The notes: a model not told the origin generated them from the sequence alone. A stretch of DNA of 64,000 bases from Akkermansiaceae bacterium (GCA_024233135.1 JACKPZ010000003.1:209774-273773); one strand, 5' to 3'; shown: positions 20,281-29,906, counted from the first letter of the stretch. Made by a program: numbers and translations.

Positions 20281-21882
20281 TCAATGGGCGGATTCACCAC
20301 CAATGTGCACCGGCTTGTAACCGCCGCGTGACCGGAACCAGAGGATCAGGCCGAGGTATGCGACCAGCATGATGCCGGGAAACACGGTCACCTTCGCCAG
20401 GGCGTGCTGGCGGGCGGCCTTGGCCGTCACGTTCACCTGCTCCGCGGTTTCCTCCGGCAACGCGGCGACTTTCCCCGCATCGACGGCGGTGTAGCTGCCG
20501 AGCACGTAGTGGTTTTCGTTCGAGACCTGTTGGTAGACGCCCGGCAGTTTCTCCTCGATGGCGTGACGCGCGGTGGTTTCCTGGAACTCGCCGATCAACG
20601 GCCCGCCGATCACGCCGGCGGTCAGCATGCCGATGCCGCCGATGGCGTTGAGCGTGAGCGCGCCGCCGCGGGGCGACTGCTCGGACACGACGCCGAGGGT
20701 CGTCGGCCAGAAGAAACTCTTGGCGATGCCGTAAAGCGTCGCGGCGCCGAAGATCGCCACCAAGCCGCTCGCCTTGGAGAGGAAGAACAGGCCGATGATC
20801 GCCAGCAGCGAGCAGGTCGCCAAAAGACCCAGCGGTGTGAGCGCGCGGATCACCGGGCCGGCGAAGAAGCGCAGCACGATCATGATCGCCGAAGTGTAAA
20901 TGAGCACCCACAACGGATTGTGCCCGGCTTGTTTCAGGGGTTCCTCCATGATGCCGGTGATGGCGGCGTCGGTGCCGAGCTCGGTGGTGGCCAGCGGAAT
21001 CATCACCAGGCAGAGCAGGACGATCAGCCAGCGGCCGAGCGAGCGGCAGTAGAAACCATAGCCGGCGAGAAGCGCGGCGAGCAGTCCGAAGACAACGCCG
21101 TTGCTCCATCCGAAGACCTCGCCGATCTGCTTGAGGACGAGGAAGCCGGCGATCGCCGCGCCGAGGATGCCGAACTCCGCGAGCATCTCGCGATAGGACG
21201 TGCCCGAGGCGACCCGCTCGTTGAGCGGAAAACGGGCGCGGATGAGCATCACGAAATACACCACCGCCGGCACAGCGAGCACGTAGAGAAGCACCCGCCA
21301 GTCGTCGGTGACCTTGGCGCCGAGCACCACGGTGATGATTCCGCCGAGCGCGAGGCCGCCGGGCCATCCGGCGTGAAGGATGTTCAACCACTGCGTCTTG
21401 TGGCGGCTGAACATCGTGGCGACCACCGGGTTGATGAACGCCTCGACGGTGCCGTTGCCCAGGCCGAGGATGATCGAACCGGCGTAGAGATAGTTCCATG
21501 CCTTGCCGCGCGCGGCCTCGAGCGCCTCACCGGTCAACGCGCCGTCGCCGGGATGGATCAACCCGTAGGCGATCAACGCGAGCGCGGCGTAGATGCCGTA
21601 GCAGACGAAGCTGAAGATCATCGCCGTGCGGTAGCCGATGCGGTCGATGATGAGGCTGAAAACGATGATCGAGATCGCGAAGGGCCAGACGCCCGCGCCG
21701 AAGAGCACCTGGGCCTGCACTTTGTCCAAGCCGAACTCCGCCGGCCAGAGCGCCGGGTCGTTCACCAGGAAAGCGCGTGTGATGAACGCGAAGGAGGTGG
21801 TGATGAGCGCGATGAAACAGCCCCAGAACAGGCCCATATGGGGTGCCGGGGAACCGGATGAATCGGACGAAACGGTGGTCAT
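20281..21882 (-). CDS. MFS sugar transporter
   Basis: This encodes a 533-residue protein with twelve predicted membrane helices (e.g. LFWGCFIALITTSFAFITRAF, VWPFAISIIVFSLIIDRIGYR, IILGLGNGTVEAFINPVV). The loop-2 motif DRIGYRTAM resembles the MFS signature. A roughly 75-residue hydrophilic stretch sits between the last two helices. The ATG at 21882 is preferred; a TTG at 21894 is in frame. First gene of the operon with the isomerase and oxidoreductase, so it probably imports their substrate. Confidence 0.88.
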   Translation of the reverse strand: MTTVSSDSSGSPAPHMGLFWGCFIALITTSFAFITRAFLVNDPALWPAEFGLDKVQAQVLFGAGVWPFAISIIVFSLIIDRIGYRTAMIFSFVCYGIYAALALIAYGLIHPGDGALTGEALEAARGKAWNYLYAGSIILGLGNGTVEAFINPVVATMFSRHKTQWLNILHAGWPGGLALGGIITVVLGAKVTDDWRVLLYVLAVPAVVYFVMLIRARFPLNERVASGTSYREMLAEFGILGAAIAGFLVLKQIGEVFGWSNGVVFGLLAALLAGYGFYCRSLGRWLIVLLCLVMIPLATTELGTDAAITGIMEEPLKQAGHNPLWVLIYTSAIMIVLRFFAGPVIRALTPLGLLATCSLLAIIGLFFLSKASGLVAIFGAATLYGIAKSFFWPTTLGVVSEQSPRGGALTLNAIGGIGMLTAGVIGGPLIGEFQETTARHAIEEKLPGVYQQVSNENHYVLGSYTAVDAGKVAALPEETAEQVNVTAKAARQHALAKVTVFPGIMLVAYLGLILWFRSRGGYKPVHIGGESAH

Positions 21883-21961
21883 GGGTTTCGACAATCATGG
21901 CGAAAATCCGCGGCCGGGCTAGGACGAAATAGCCTCGTCTCGTGTATGATTGCGACATCGA

Positions 21962-22714
21962 TCACCCGCGCGCGCGCCGGCCTTGCACCCGGTATTCCGT
22001 CGGGCTCACCCCCATGAAGCGGCGGAACTGGCGCGAGAAGTCGCTGTGGTCGTAGAAGCCGACCTCGAGCGCGATCTCGGTGGCGCCGCGGTCGGTGGCG
22101 CGAAGGATTTCCGCGGCAACGGCCACCCGCATGCGGATCAGATAGGTGCGCGGGTTCATGCGGAAGGTCTGTTGGAAGCGCCGCTCGAACTGCCGCACCG
22201 ACATGCCGGAGAGTTCCGCGAGCAACCTGACGTCGAGTCGTTCGACGTAGTGTTTCTTGATGTGGTCCGCCGCCGGGGCGAGATCGAGGAATGGCTGGAG
22301 GGCGGCGCGGGTGCCCTCGTAGCTGCGGACGCTGCCGCACACGCCGCGGACGCTGCCGTCCGGACCGACGAGCGGCAACTTGTTGGTCTCGCACCAATCG
22401 GGAACGCCGAGCGGATTCGGAAACAACTCGATGATGCCGAGCACGGGCCGGCCGGTCGAGAGGACGAGGAGGTCGCCCTCGCGGTATCGTTCGGCAAGGG
22501 CGGGCGGAAACACATCCGCGTCGGACAGCCCGATGATCTCCGCCTCGGACTTGAATCCGCAGCGTTCGGCGAAACCCAGGTTCGCATCGATGAAGCGTCC
22601 GTCGAGGTTCTTGGCGAAGAACTGCGCGCGGGGCATGCATTGGAAGAACGCGCGCACGTCGGAGATTCGCAGCCCGCCGGCCGCCCCGCCTCCGTCATCC
22701 GGGTTCCGTTTCAC
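21962..22714 (-). CDS. PAS-domain AraC-family transcriptional regulator
   Basis: This regulator has a single PAS domain (FFQCMPRAQFFAKNLDGRFIDANLGF... about residues 15-125 from the chosen start) followed by an AraC DNA-binding domain with two helix-turn-helices (VRLLAELSGMSVRQFERRFQ, ATEIALEVGFYDHSDFSRQFRRF). The ATG at 22807 lies inside the right arm of the terminator at 22788-22819, so the GTG at 22714 (VKRNPDD) is the more likely start. The next operon begins 79 bases downstream on the same strand, so it may be the regulator of the MFS/isomerase/oxidoreductase unit. A PAS sensor replaces the usual sugar-binding cupin. Confidence 0.87.
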   Translation of the reverse strand: MKRNPDDGGGAAGGLRISDVRAFFQCMPRAQFFAKNLDGRFIDANLGFAERCGFKSEAEIIGLSDADVFPPALAERYREGDLLVLSTGRPVLGIIELFPNPLGVPDWCETNKLPLVGPDGSVRGVCGSVRSYEGTRAALQPFLDLAPAADHIKKHYVERLDVRLLAELSGMSVRQFERRFQQTFRMNPRTYLIRMRVAVAAEILRATDRGATEIALEVGFYDHSDFSRQFRRFMGVSPTEYRVQGRRARG

Positions 22715-22787
22715 GCTCCCACTGGAGAGCGGGCGGAGAAGCGAGTCAATCGGGATCGACCACGGAGGTCCGCCACCGGAACGAGAA

Positions 22788-22819
22788 ACGGCCTCCGCGG
22801 CGGACACCGCGGAGGCCGT
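22788..22819 (-). terminator. Intrinsic terminator of the arabinose operon
   Basis: A perfect 13-bp stem (ACGGCCTCCGCGG and CCGCGGAGGCCGT) with a 6-base loop is followed on the minus strand by a T-rich tract (TTTCTCGTT). It lies 32 bases past the symporter stop at 22851 and ends the araBAD-symporter transcript. Confidence 0.85.
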
Positions 22820-22850
22820 GGGAAGTTCCGGTTTTCTCCAGAAGGGCCCG

Positions 22851-24731
22851 CTACTTGAGCCAGAAGCTGAAGTAGAGATACATGCCGCCGACGAGCAGGA
22901 TGATCAGGATGGCGAACAGCTTGTTGAGGCCGTCCCAGCTGCCCTTGATCTCGTCTTCGGCGAGGTGGTGGATCGAGCCGTAGGTAAGGCCGCGGGTTTG
23001 TTCCTCGGTCGGCTCGGAAGTCATCAGCGAGACCACGACCATGACCACCACGCTGATGAGCATCAGCACGCCGGTGGCGTAGAGGAAGTTGAAGTCGCCG
23101 ATGGCCGCGAACAGGGCGGGATCACTCATCTTGCCATCCGCCGCCCCGTAGAACGACTGCATGGTGAGCTTGATCATGCCGAGCACGAAGCCGACGACCA
23201 GCGCGCTGGTGGCGCCGGCGGAGTTCATGCGTTTCCAGAACAGGCCGAGGATGAAGACGGCGGTGATCGGCGGGGCGAGGTAACCCTGGACCGACTGGAG
23301 GTATTGATAGAGACCGCCGTCGGAGATCTTGGCCATGACGGGAATCCAGATCATGCCGCAGCCGACGACGACCACGGTGGCGACACGGCCGACGGTGAGC
23401 AGGTGCTTCGGAGATTGGCCGGGGCGGAGTTTCTCGTAGATGTCCACGGTGAAGAGCGCGGCGCTCGAGTTGAAGAGCGAGGCGAGCGAACTCATCAGGG
23501 CGGCGAGGAGACAGGCGACGATGAGGCCGCGAATGCCGGTGGGCAGCAGCGAGGTGACCAGCGTCGGGAACACCTGGTCGCCTTGGATGGCGAAAGCCTT
23601 GACGGTTTCGCCGTCGACCTTGGTGTCCTTGAGTTCGCGCTGGATGAAGAAGCCCTTCTGGCCGTCGGCGTTCGCGGTGTGGTTGAGTTCACGCAGGCGG
23701 TTGTTGAGATCGAGCTCGGCCTTCGACTCATCCTCCTTGGAGATGTCCCGGCTGAAGGTCTGGGTCATTTCCGGGATATCGGCGCCGCGGTTGAACTTCT
23801 GGTCGAGCGTCCAGCCGATCATGCCGGGGATGAGGAAGATGAGAACCGGCCAGACCTTGAGCAGACCGCCGAAGAGCGCGCCGCGGCGGGCGGTGGCGAG
23901 GTCCTTCGCGGTGAGCGTCCGCTGGACGATGTATTGGTCGGTACACCAGTACCAGATGCCGATGATCGGTGAGGCGATCAACACGCCGAGCCACGGGAAG
24001 TCGGGATCGGTGAGCGGGCGCCAGAGGGCGAAGTTGCTGGAATTCGCTTTGCACGCGGTGACCATCTCGCCCCAACCGGCGGCGACACCCGCATCACCAC
24101 CGAGGCGGCCGAGGCCGATGGCGGTGATGACGGCGGAGCCGAAGAGGATGACGACGGCCTGCGGCGTGGAGGTGGCCATGATGGCGCGCATGCCGCCGAA
24201 GACGGTGTAAAGACCGGTGATGATGACGGTGACGAAAGCGCCGATCCAGAAGGCGTCGAGGTAGACGCTGCCGATCGTCATGTTCACCTCGGGCAGCAGC
24301 GCCTTGAAGACGATGGCCCCGGCATACACCGTCACGGACACCTTGGTGAAGATGTAGGCGACGAGCGAGACGATCGAGAGCACCCAGCGGGTACGCGCGC
24401 TGAAGCGTTTCTCAAGGAACTGCGGGATCGTTTCGACCCCGGACTTGTAATAGAACGGGACGAACAGGCCGGCGAGCATGATGAGCACCCAGGCGTGGAG
24501 TTCCCAGTGGGCCATGGCCATGCCGGTGGCGGCGCCCTGGCCGGCCAGGCCGACGATGTGCTCGGAGCCGATATTGGAGGTGAAGATGGACGCGCCGATG
24601 GTGATCCAGCCGGCGTTGCGGCCGGCGAGGAAGAAGTCGGTGGTGTCCTTCTGCTGGCGGCCGTACCACCAGGCGATGAAGCCGATGAGGCCGAAGTAGC
24701 CGGCGATGATGATCCAGTCGAGGGTCTGCAT
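22851..24731 (-). CDS. Sodium:solute symporter (SSS family), probable L-arabinose importer
   Basis: This encodes a 626-residue SGLT-type transporter. Signatures: DFFLAGRNAGWITIGASIFTSNIGSEH (helix 1-2 region), WYWCTDQYIVQRTLTAKD, and LMSSLASLFNSSAALFTVDIY with the Na+-site serines. A roughly 80-residue soluble segment (about residues 325-405) interrupts the membrane part, which is common in large bacterial SSS proteins. It is the last gene of the araB-araA-araD cluster, 44 bases after araD, so arabinose is the likely cargo by context. Confidence 0.92.
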   Translation of the reverse strand: MQTLDWIIIAGYFGLIGFIAWWYGRQQKDTTDFFLAGRNAGWITIGASIFTSNIGSEHIVGLAGQGAATGMAMAHWELHAWVLIMLAGLFVPFYYKSGVETIPQFLEKRFSARTRWVLSIVSLVAYIFTKVSVTVYAGAIVFKALLPEVNMTIGSVYLDAFWIGAFVTVIITGLYTVFGGMRAIMATSTPQAVVILFGSAVITAIGLGRLGGDAGVAAGWGEMVTACKANSSNFALWRPLTDPDFPWLGVLIASPIIGIWYWCTDQYIVQRTLTAKDLATARRGALFGGLLKVWPVLIFLIPGMIGWTLDQKFNRGADIPEMTQTFSRDISKEDESKAELDLNNRLRELNHTANADGQKGFFIQRELKDTKVDGETVKAFAIQGDQVFPTLVTSLLPTGIRGLIVACLLAALMSSLASLFNSSAALFTVDIYEKLRPGQSPKHLLTVGRVATVVVVGCGMIWIPVMAKISDGGLYQYLQSVQGYLAPPITAVFILGLFWKRMNSAGATSALVVGFVLGMIKLTMQSFYGAADGKMSDPALFAAIGDFNFLYATGVLMLISVVVMVVVSLMTSEPTEEQTRGLTYGSIHHLAEDEIKGSWDGLNKLFAILIILLVGGMYLYFSFWLK

Positions 24732-24775
24732 GTTGCGGATTTGCTATGGGTTCGTTGGGAGCGTGTGGCGGAGAT

Positions 24776-25483
24776 TCACTTCGGCTGGCCGTAGTAGGCG
24801 CCGGGTCCGTGTTTGCGGAAGAAGTGTTTGTCGAGCAGGTGCGCCGGAGCCGCCGGGGCGGTGGCGTTGATGGCGAGGGTTTTGATCGCCATGTCGGAGA
24901 CGATCTCGAGCGCTTGTGCGGTTTCCACCGCCTTCGCACCGGACGGGCCCCATGCGAAGGGCCCGTGGTTTCTCACAAGCACGGCCGGGACGTCGAGCGG
25001 ATTGATGCCGGCGCTGGTGAAGCGTTCGACGATCACCATGCCGGTTTCCCACTCGTACTCGCCACCGACCTCCTCCGGAGTCATGCCGCGGGTGACGGGC
25101 ACGGAACCGTGGAAGTAGTCGCAATGCGTGGTGCCGAGGCAGGGAACGTCGACACCCGCCTGGGCGAAGGCGACGGCGGAGCGCGAATGCGTGTGGACCA
25201 CCGAGCGGATTCCCGGGAAATTCAGGAACAAGCAGCGGTGGGTCGGCGTGTCCGAGGAAGGGCGGAGATCCCCTTCGACGGTGTTGCCGTCGAAATCGAG
25301 GATCACCATGTCGTCCGCGGTGAGCTTGTCGTAGTCCACGCCGCTCGGTTTGATGGCGAAGACGCGCTTTTCCGGATCGGCGACCGAGACGTTGCCGAAG
25401 GTGAGGTCGACAAGACCGGTCTTCGGCAGCGCGAGGTTGGCGGCGAGGCACTCCTCGCGGATGGCTTGGTAGGCGGACGGCAT
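24776..25483 (-). CDS. araD: L-ribulose-5-phosphate 4-epimerase
   Basis: The enzyme converts L-ribulose 5-phosphate to D-xylulose 5-phosphate, the last step of the bacterial arabinose pathway. It is a 235-residue class II aldolase-fold protein with substrate loops FGNVSV, IKPSGVDY and SSDTPTH, the Zn histidines in VVHTHSRSAVAFAQ, and VRNHGPFAWG. E. coli AraD is 231 residues. The start at 25483 (MPSAYQAI) fits the family. It lies 29 bases after araA. Confidence 0.97.
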   Translation of the reverse strand: MPSAYQAIREECLAANLALPKTGLVDLTFGNVSVADPEKRVFAIKPSGVDYDKLTADDMVILDFDGNTVEGDLRPSSDTPTHRCLFLNFPGIRSVVHTHSRSAVAFAQAGVDVPCLGTTHCDYFHGSVPVTRGMTPEEVGGEYEWETGMVIVERFTSAGINPLDVPAVLVRNHGPFAWGPSGAKAVETAQALEIVSDMAIKTLAINATAPAAPAHLLDKHFFRKHGPGAYYGQPK

Positions 25484-25512
25484 GGGTTCGCTCGATGCTG
25501 GGTTCCGGCCTA

Positions 25513-27033
25513 TCAGCCCTGGATGCCTTGGGCGAGATGGAAATACAGGTCCTGCAGGCGCAGCCCGTCCTTGTAGGAGCGGAGCTTGGTATCCTTGTCG
25601 ATGACGCTGAGCTCGATCTTCGCCATTTCCGAGAAGTCCTCGAGGTGCTCGCTGGTGAGCGCGTAGGACAACACGGTGTGGTGGGCGCCGCCGGCGTAGA
25701 TCCATGCTGCGGTGGCGGTTTTCAGGTCGGGAAGCGGTTTCCAGAGCACGCGTGCGACAGGGAGTTTCGGCAGTTCCTTCTTCGGCGCGACGCATTCGAC
25801 CTCGTTGACGAGGAAACGATGGCGGCTGCCGAGATCGATGATCGATCCGTTGACGGCCTTGCCCGGGCCGCAGTCGAAGACCATGCGGCAGGGATCCTCC
25901 TTGCCGCCGATGCCGAGGGCGTGGATTTCGATCTTGGGCACCTCGCAGGCGATCGACGGGCAGATCTCCAGCATGTGGGCACCGAGGATGAGCGGGTTCT
26001 TCGGATCGAGGTGATAGGTGTAGTCCTCCATGAAGGAGGTGCCGCCTTCGAGGCCGTGGGCCATGACCTTCATCACGCGGGTGAGGCCGGCGGTTTTCCA
26101 GTCCCCTTCCCCGGCGAAACCGTAGCCGTCCTCCATGAGGCGCTGCACGGCAAGACCCGGCAGTTGTTTCATGCCGTGAAGGTCTTCGAAGGTGGTGGTG
26201 AACGCGGTGGCGCCGTGTTCCTCGAGCAGGGCGCGCAGGCCGAGCTCGATGGCGGCGGAGTCGCGCAGCGACTGGTGGCGCTCGCCATCTTTCCGGAGTT
26301 CCGGCGCGACGCGGTATTTCTCTTCGTAAAGGGCGCAGAGTTTGGTGATGCGTGCCTCGGTGACGGCGTTGATCTTGGCGACCAGATCGCCCACGCCCCA
26401 GGTGTTGACCTCCCAGCCGAAGCGGATCTGGGCGGAAACCTTGTCGCCCTCGGTGACGGAAACGTAGCGCATGTTGTCGCCGATGCGAAGCACCTTGAGG
26501 TTGCGCGAGGCGTGCCAACCGCGGGCGGCGCGCGACCACGCAGCGATGCGCTCATGGACCTCGGCGTCCTCCCAATGGCCGACGACCACCTTGCGCGGGT
26601 AGCGCAGGCGGGCGCCGATGTGACCGAACTCGCGGCCGCCGTGGGCGGTCTGGTTCAGGTTCATGAAGTCCATGTCGATGTCCGCCCACGGGATGTCGCG
26701 GTTGAACTGGGTATGCAGGTCGCACAGCGGCTTGCGCAGGATCTGAAGGCCCTCGATCCACATCTTGGCGGGCGAGAACGTGTGCATCCAGGCGATGATG
26801 CCGATGCAGTTCGGGGCCGAGTTCGCCTCGATCGCGAACTGGGTGATCTCCTCGGCCGACTTGAGAACCGGCTTGAAGACGATCTTGTGGGGCAGCGCCT
26901 TGGTGGCGTTGAGCGCCTTGACGACCTGCTTGGTGTGCTTGTCGACTTGTTCGAGCGCTTCGGGTCCGTAGAGATGCTGGGAGCCGGAGACGAACCAGAT
27001 CTCGAGGTTGTTGAACTTGTTGATATCAGCCAT
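25513..27033 (-). CDS. araA: L-arabinose isomerase
   Basis: The enzyme isomerises L-arabinose to L-ribulose. The protein has 506 residues (E. coli 500) and starts MADINKFNNLEIWFVSGSQHLYG at 27033. Other signatures are GIIAWMHTFSPAKMWI, TAHGGREFGHIGAR, and metal-site glutamate/histidine regions GEGDWKTAGLTRVMK and HALGIGGKEDP. Middle gene of araB-araA-araD, 20 bases after araB. Confidence 0.98.
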   Translation of the reverse strand: MADINKFNNLEIWFVSGSQHLYGPEALEQVDKHTKQVVKALNATKALPHKIVFKPVLKSAEEITQFAIEANSAPNCIGIIAWMHTFSPAKMWIEGLQILRKPLCDLHTQFNRDIPWADIDMDFMNLNQTAHGGREFGHIGARLRYPRKVVVGHWEDAEVHERIAAWSRAARGWHASRNLKVLRIGDNMRYVSVTEGDKVSAQIRFGWEVNTWGVGDLVAKINAVTEARITKLCALYEEKYRVAPELRKDGERHQSLRDSAAIELGLRALLEEHGATAFTTTFEDLHGMKQLPGLAVQRLMEDGYGFAGEGDWKTAGLTRVMKVMAHGLEGGTSFMEDYTYHLDPKNPLILGAHMLEICPSIACEVPKIEIHALGIGGKEDPCRMVFDCGPGKAVNGSIIDLGSRHRFLVNEVECVAPKKELPKLPVARVLWKPLPDLKTATAAWIYAGGAHHTVLSYALTSEHLEDFSEMAKIELSVIDKDTKLRSYKDGLRLQDLYFHLAQGIQG

Positions 27034-27053
27034 GGATTTTCGGTAGTTGAATG

Positions 27054-28718
27054 TTAGCGGGATTGACGGGCCTTGAGGGCGAGCAGGTCTTTCATGACGT
27101 GGCCGAGGTCGGCCGACTTGGTGACGCCGCCGAACGAATCGTGCAGCTCGCGGTAGAGTTGATAGAGGGTTTCGTAGACCTCCTGGTTTTCCGGAATGGG
27201 TCGGTAGGTGATGTCCTTGAGTCCGGTCATCGCCGCCTGGGCGGACTTGAAATCCGGATGCACCCCGGCGACCACCGCGGCGCCGACGGCCGAACCGAGG
27301 GCGCACGATTGGGAGGAACGGGAGACGCGCATTTCACAACCGGTGACATCGGCGTAGATCTGCATGAGGAGCGCGTTTTTCTCGGCGATTCCGCCAGAAC
27401 AAACGATGCGCTCGACCGGCACGCCGTATTCCTTGATCCGGTCGACGATGGCACGGGCCCCGAAAGCGGTGGCTTCGATGAGCGCGCGGTAGATCTCCGC
27501 CTTGGTGGTGTAGAGTGTCTGGCCGAGCAGAAGACCGGTCAGAAGCTGGTCGACGAGGATCGTGCGGTTGCCGTTGTTCCAGTCGAGCGCGAGCAGGCCG
27601 GACTGGCCTGGTTTCAGCGCGGCGGCGTCTTCCGTGAGCTTGCCATGGAGCGAAACATCGCCGAGCACGCCCTCGACATACCATTTGAAGATGTCGCCGA
27701 CGGCCGACTGGCCGGCTTCGACACCAAAGTAGCCGGGAAGGATCGCGCCCTTCACGATGCCGCAGATGCCGGGGATGTCGGCCACGGATTTCTCCGCGGA
27801 AACGACGGCGCAGTCGCAGGTGGAGGTGCCGATCACCTTGACCAGCGTGCCTTCGTCCACACCGCAGCCGATGGCGCCGTAGTGGACATCCATCTCACCG
27901 ATGGCGATCGGAATTCCGGCGGGCAGGCCGAGTTTCGCGGCCCATTCGTCGCAGAGCTTGCCGGCGGCGACGGACGCGTCGTGCGCCTTGTCGTAAAGAC
28001 GGTCGCGGAGGTCGGCGAGTTTGGGATCGAGCGAGGCGAGGAAGTCCTTGGATGGCAGGCCGCCCCAATCTTCGGCATAGATGCCTTTGTGGCCGGCCAT
28101 GCAGACGCCGCGCATGATGTCCTTGGGAGCCTTCACTCCGGCGAGCACCGAGGGGATGAAATCGGAGAGCTCGACCCAGGAGGCCGCCGCATCGAACACC
28201 TCGGGGTCCACCTTGAGGCAGTGCCAGATTTTCGCCCAGAACCACTCGGACGAGTAGGTGCCGCCGATCTTGGCGAGGTATTCGGGTTTCCGCTCCTTCG
28301 CCGCCTCGGTGATGGCCGCGGCTTCCGGAATGCTGGTGTGGTCTTTCCACAGCCAGCACTGGGCGTTGAGGTTGTCCTTGAACTTGTCGTCAAAGGCGAG
28401 CGGCACGTTTTGCGCATCCACGGGGATCGGGCTCGAGCCCGTGCCGTCCATCCCGATGCCAACGACCTGGTCCGGGGAAAACGCGGGATCCGCCTGTTTC
28501 GCGGCGGCGATGGCTTCCACGGTCGCCTTCTCCAAAGCGTGCACGTAGTCGGCGGGGCTTTGGCGGGCGAGATGGTGGTCCGAGGAGTTCAGAAGGATCC
28601 CCTGATGACCCGAAGGATAGTCGACAACCGAGGTGCCGAGCTCCCGGCCATCCTTGCAATCCACCACCAGGGCGCGCGCCGAGTTGGTTCCGTAATCGAG
28701 GCCGATTGTGTATGGCAT
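27054..28718 (-). CDS. araB: Ribulokinase
   Basis: This FGGY-family kinase phosphorylates L-ribulose to L-ribulose 5-phosphate. It has 554 residues starting MPYTIGLDYGTNSARALVVDC at 28718, with the ATP-site GIGMDGTGSSPIP, the catalytic region GEMDVHYGAIGCGVDEG, and the C-terminal CALGSAVGAAVVAG. It is the first gene of the arabinose operon, 105 bases from the divergent LacI-type regulator gene. Confidence 0.97.
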   Translation of the reverse strand: MPYTIGLDYGTNSARALVVDCKDGRELGTSVVDYPSGHQGILLNSSDHHLARQSPADYVHALEKATVEAIAAAKQADPAFSPDQVVGIGMDGTGSSPIPVDAQNVPLAFDDKFKDNLNAQCWLWKDHTSIPEAAAITEAAKERKPEYLAKIGGTYSSEWFWAKIWHCLKVDPEVFDAAASWVELSDFIPSVLAGVKAPKDIMRGVCMAGHKGIYAEDWGGLPSKDFLASLDPKLADLRDRLYDKAHDASVAAGKLCDEWAAKLGLPAGIPIAIGEMDVHYGAIGCGVDEGTLVKVIGTSTCDCAVVSAEKSVADIPGICGIVKGAILPGYFGVEAGQSAVGDIFKWYVEGVLGDVSLHGKLTEDAAALKPGQSGLLALDWNNGNRTILVDQLLTGLLLGQTLYTTKAEIYRALIEATAFGARAIVDRIKEYGVPVERIVCSGGIAEKNALLMQIYADVTGCEMRVSRSSQSCALGSAVGAAVVAGVHPDFKSAQAAMTGLKDITYRPIPENQEVYETLYQLYRELHDSFGGVTKSADLGHVMKDLLALKARQSR

Positions 28719-28773
28719 GACGAATGCTTGATCGCATCCGAGCCTCACTCCCGGAAAGAGAACCGTCGTATGA

Positions 28774-28790
28774 CAGTCAATCTTTGACTG
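28774..28790. promoter_or_regulatory. Operator candidate between araB and the LacI-type regulator gene
   Basis: A perfect inverted repeat CAGTCAA-tct-TTGACTG lies 55 bases upstream of the araB start and 33 bases upstream of the regulator start. Its position suits repression of both divergent promoters by the LacI-family protein. That binding is inference. Confidence 0.6.
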
Positions 28791-28823
28791 GACGCGGGCG
28801 GCATTCCGCGCCCATGATCCGGC

Positions 28824-29906
28824 ATGTCGTCACCTTCGATGTCGGACGTGGCCCGCGAGGCGGGCGTATCGAAGAACACCGTGAGCCTCGCGTTGCGCGG
28901 CAGCCCGAGGATTTCGGAAACCACGAGACAGCATGTGCTCGAAGTGGCCCGCTCGATGGGTTACCGCCTCAACCCGACCGTCGCGAACCTGATGGCGCAG
29001 CTCCGCAAGAGCCGCACGCCGGGCTACCAGGCGACGCTCGCGCTGCTCAACGCGAACGAAGCGGCGGACGCCTTCACCCGCCACCCGACGATCCCCTACT
29101 ACGTGAATGGCTGCCGCCAGCGGGCGAAACAACTCGGCTATCACCTCGACGAATTCTGGCTTCACGATCCGGACATGCCGATCGACCGCTGGATCTCGAT
29201 CTTCCGCGCGCGCAACATCCGCGGCCTGCTGGTCGTCGGGTTGATGCATCACAACCGGCTGCCGGCGAAATTCGCGCCGCTGTGGGAGGAGCTCCCCGCG
29301 GTGGTGACCGGCGTCCGCACGCGGAACCCCGCGCTTTCCTTCGCCTGCAGCGACCAGCACGCGCTCGCACTGGAGGCCTTTGAAAAGGCGCTGGCCCTCG
29401 GCTACCGGAGGCCCGCGCTGGTGCTCGACGGGGTGATCGACCGGTTGATCGAAGGTCGTTTCACCGCGGGTTTCCTCACCGCCCAGAGCCGTCTGGTCGC
29501 GCCCAAGGACCGCACCGAGCCGTTTTACGACGTCCAGACCGCGCGCAAGGACCTCAGCATCTTCTCCGAGTGGCTTCAGGAAAACCAGCCGGACGTGATT
29601 TTCACCCTCTACCACGAGGTGCACCACTGGATGCACAGCCTCGGCTTCGACGTCCCGGCGGACATCGGCCTCATCCAGTATGAATGGCGCGAGGACCACG
29701 GCGACTGGGCGGGAATGGACCAGCGCAACGACCTCGTGGGCCAGGCCGCCATCGATATGTTGATCTCCATGGTGCACCACAACGAGGTCGGAATCCCGGA
29801 ACATCCAAGGGCGACCTTGATCGGTCCGACCTGGGTCGATGGCTCCACCGTGCAGAACGCGTTGTTGATGAAAAAGAAGACAAGCCGCTCGTCCCGAACT
29901 TCCTAA
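28824..29906 (+). CDS. LacI-family transcriptional regulator, probable arabinose repressor
   Basis: This encodes a 360-residue regulator. The N-terminal LacI helix-turn-helix is MSDVAREAGVSKNTVSLALRG (residues 6-26), followed by the hinge and a periplasmic-binding-protein-like sensor domain (GLLVVGLMHHNRLPA, ALALGYRRPALVLDG, DVIFTLYHEVHHWM). It is divergent from araB. The ligand is inferred from context to be arabinose or a relative. A GTG or ATG closer to MSDVAREAG is possible as start. Confidence 0.9.
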   Translation: MSSPSMSDVAREAGVSKNTVSLALRGSPRISETTRQHVLEVARSMGYRLNPTVANLMAQLRKSRTPGYQATLALLNANEAADAFTRHPTIPYYVNGCRQRAKQLGYHLDEFWLHDPDMPIDRWISIFRARNIRGLLVVGLMHHNRLPAKFAPLWEELPAVVTGVRTRNPALSFACSDQHALALEAFEKALALGYRRPALVLDGVIDRLIEGRFTAGFLTAQSRLVAPKDRTEPFYDVQTARKDLSIFSEWLQENQPDVIFTLYHEVHHWMHSLGFDVPADIGLIQYEWREDHGDWAGMDQRNDLVGQAAIDMLISMVHHNEVGIPEHPRATLIGPTWVDGSTVQNALLMKKKTSRSSRTS

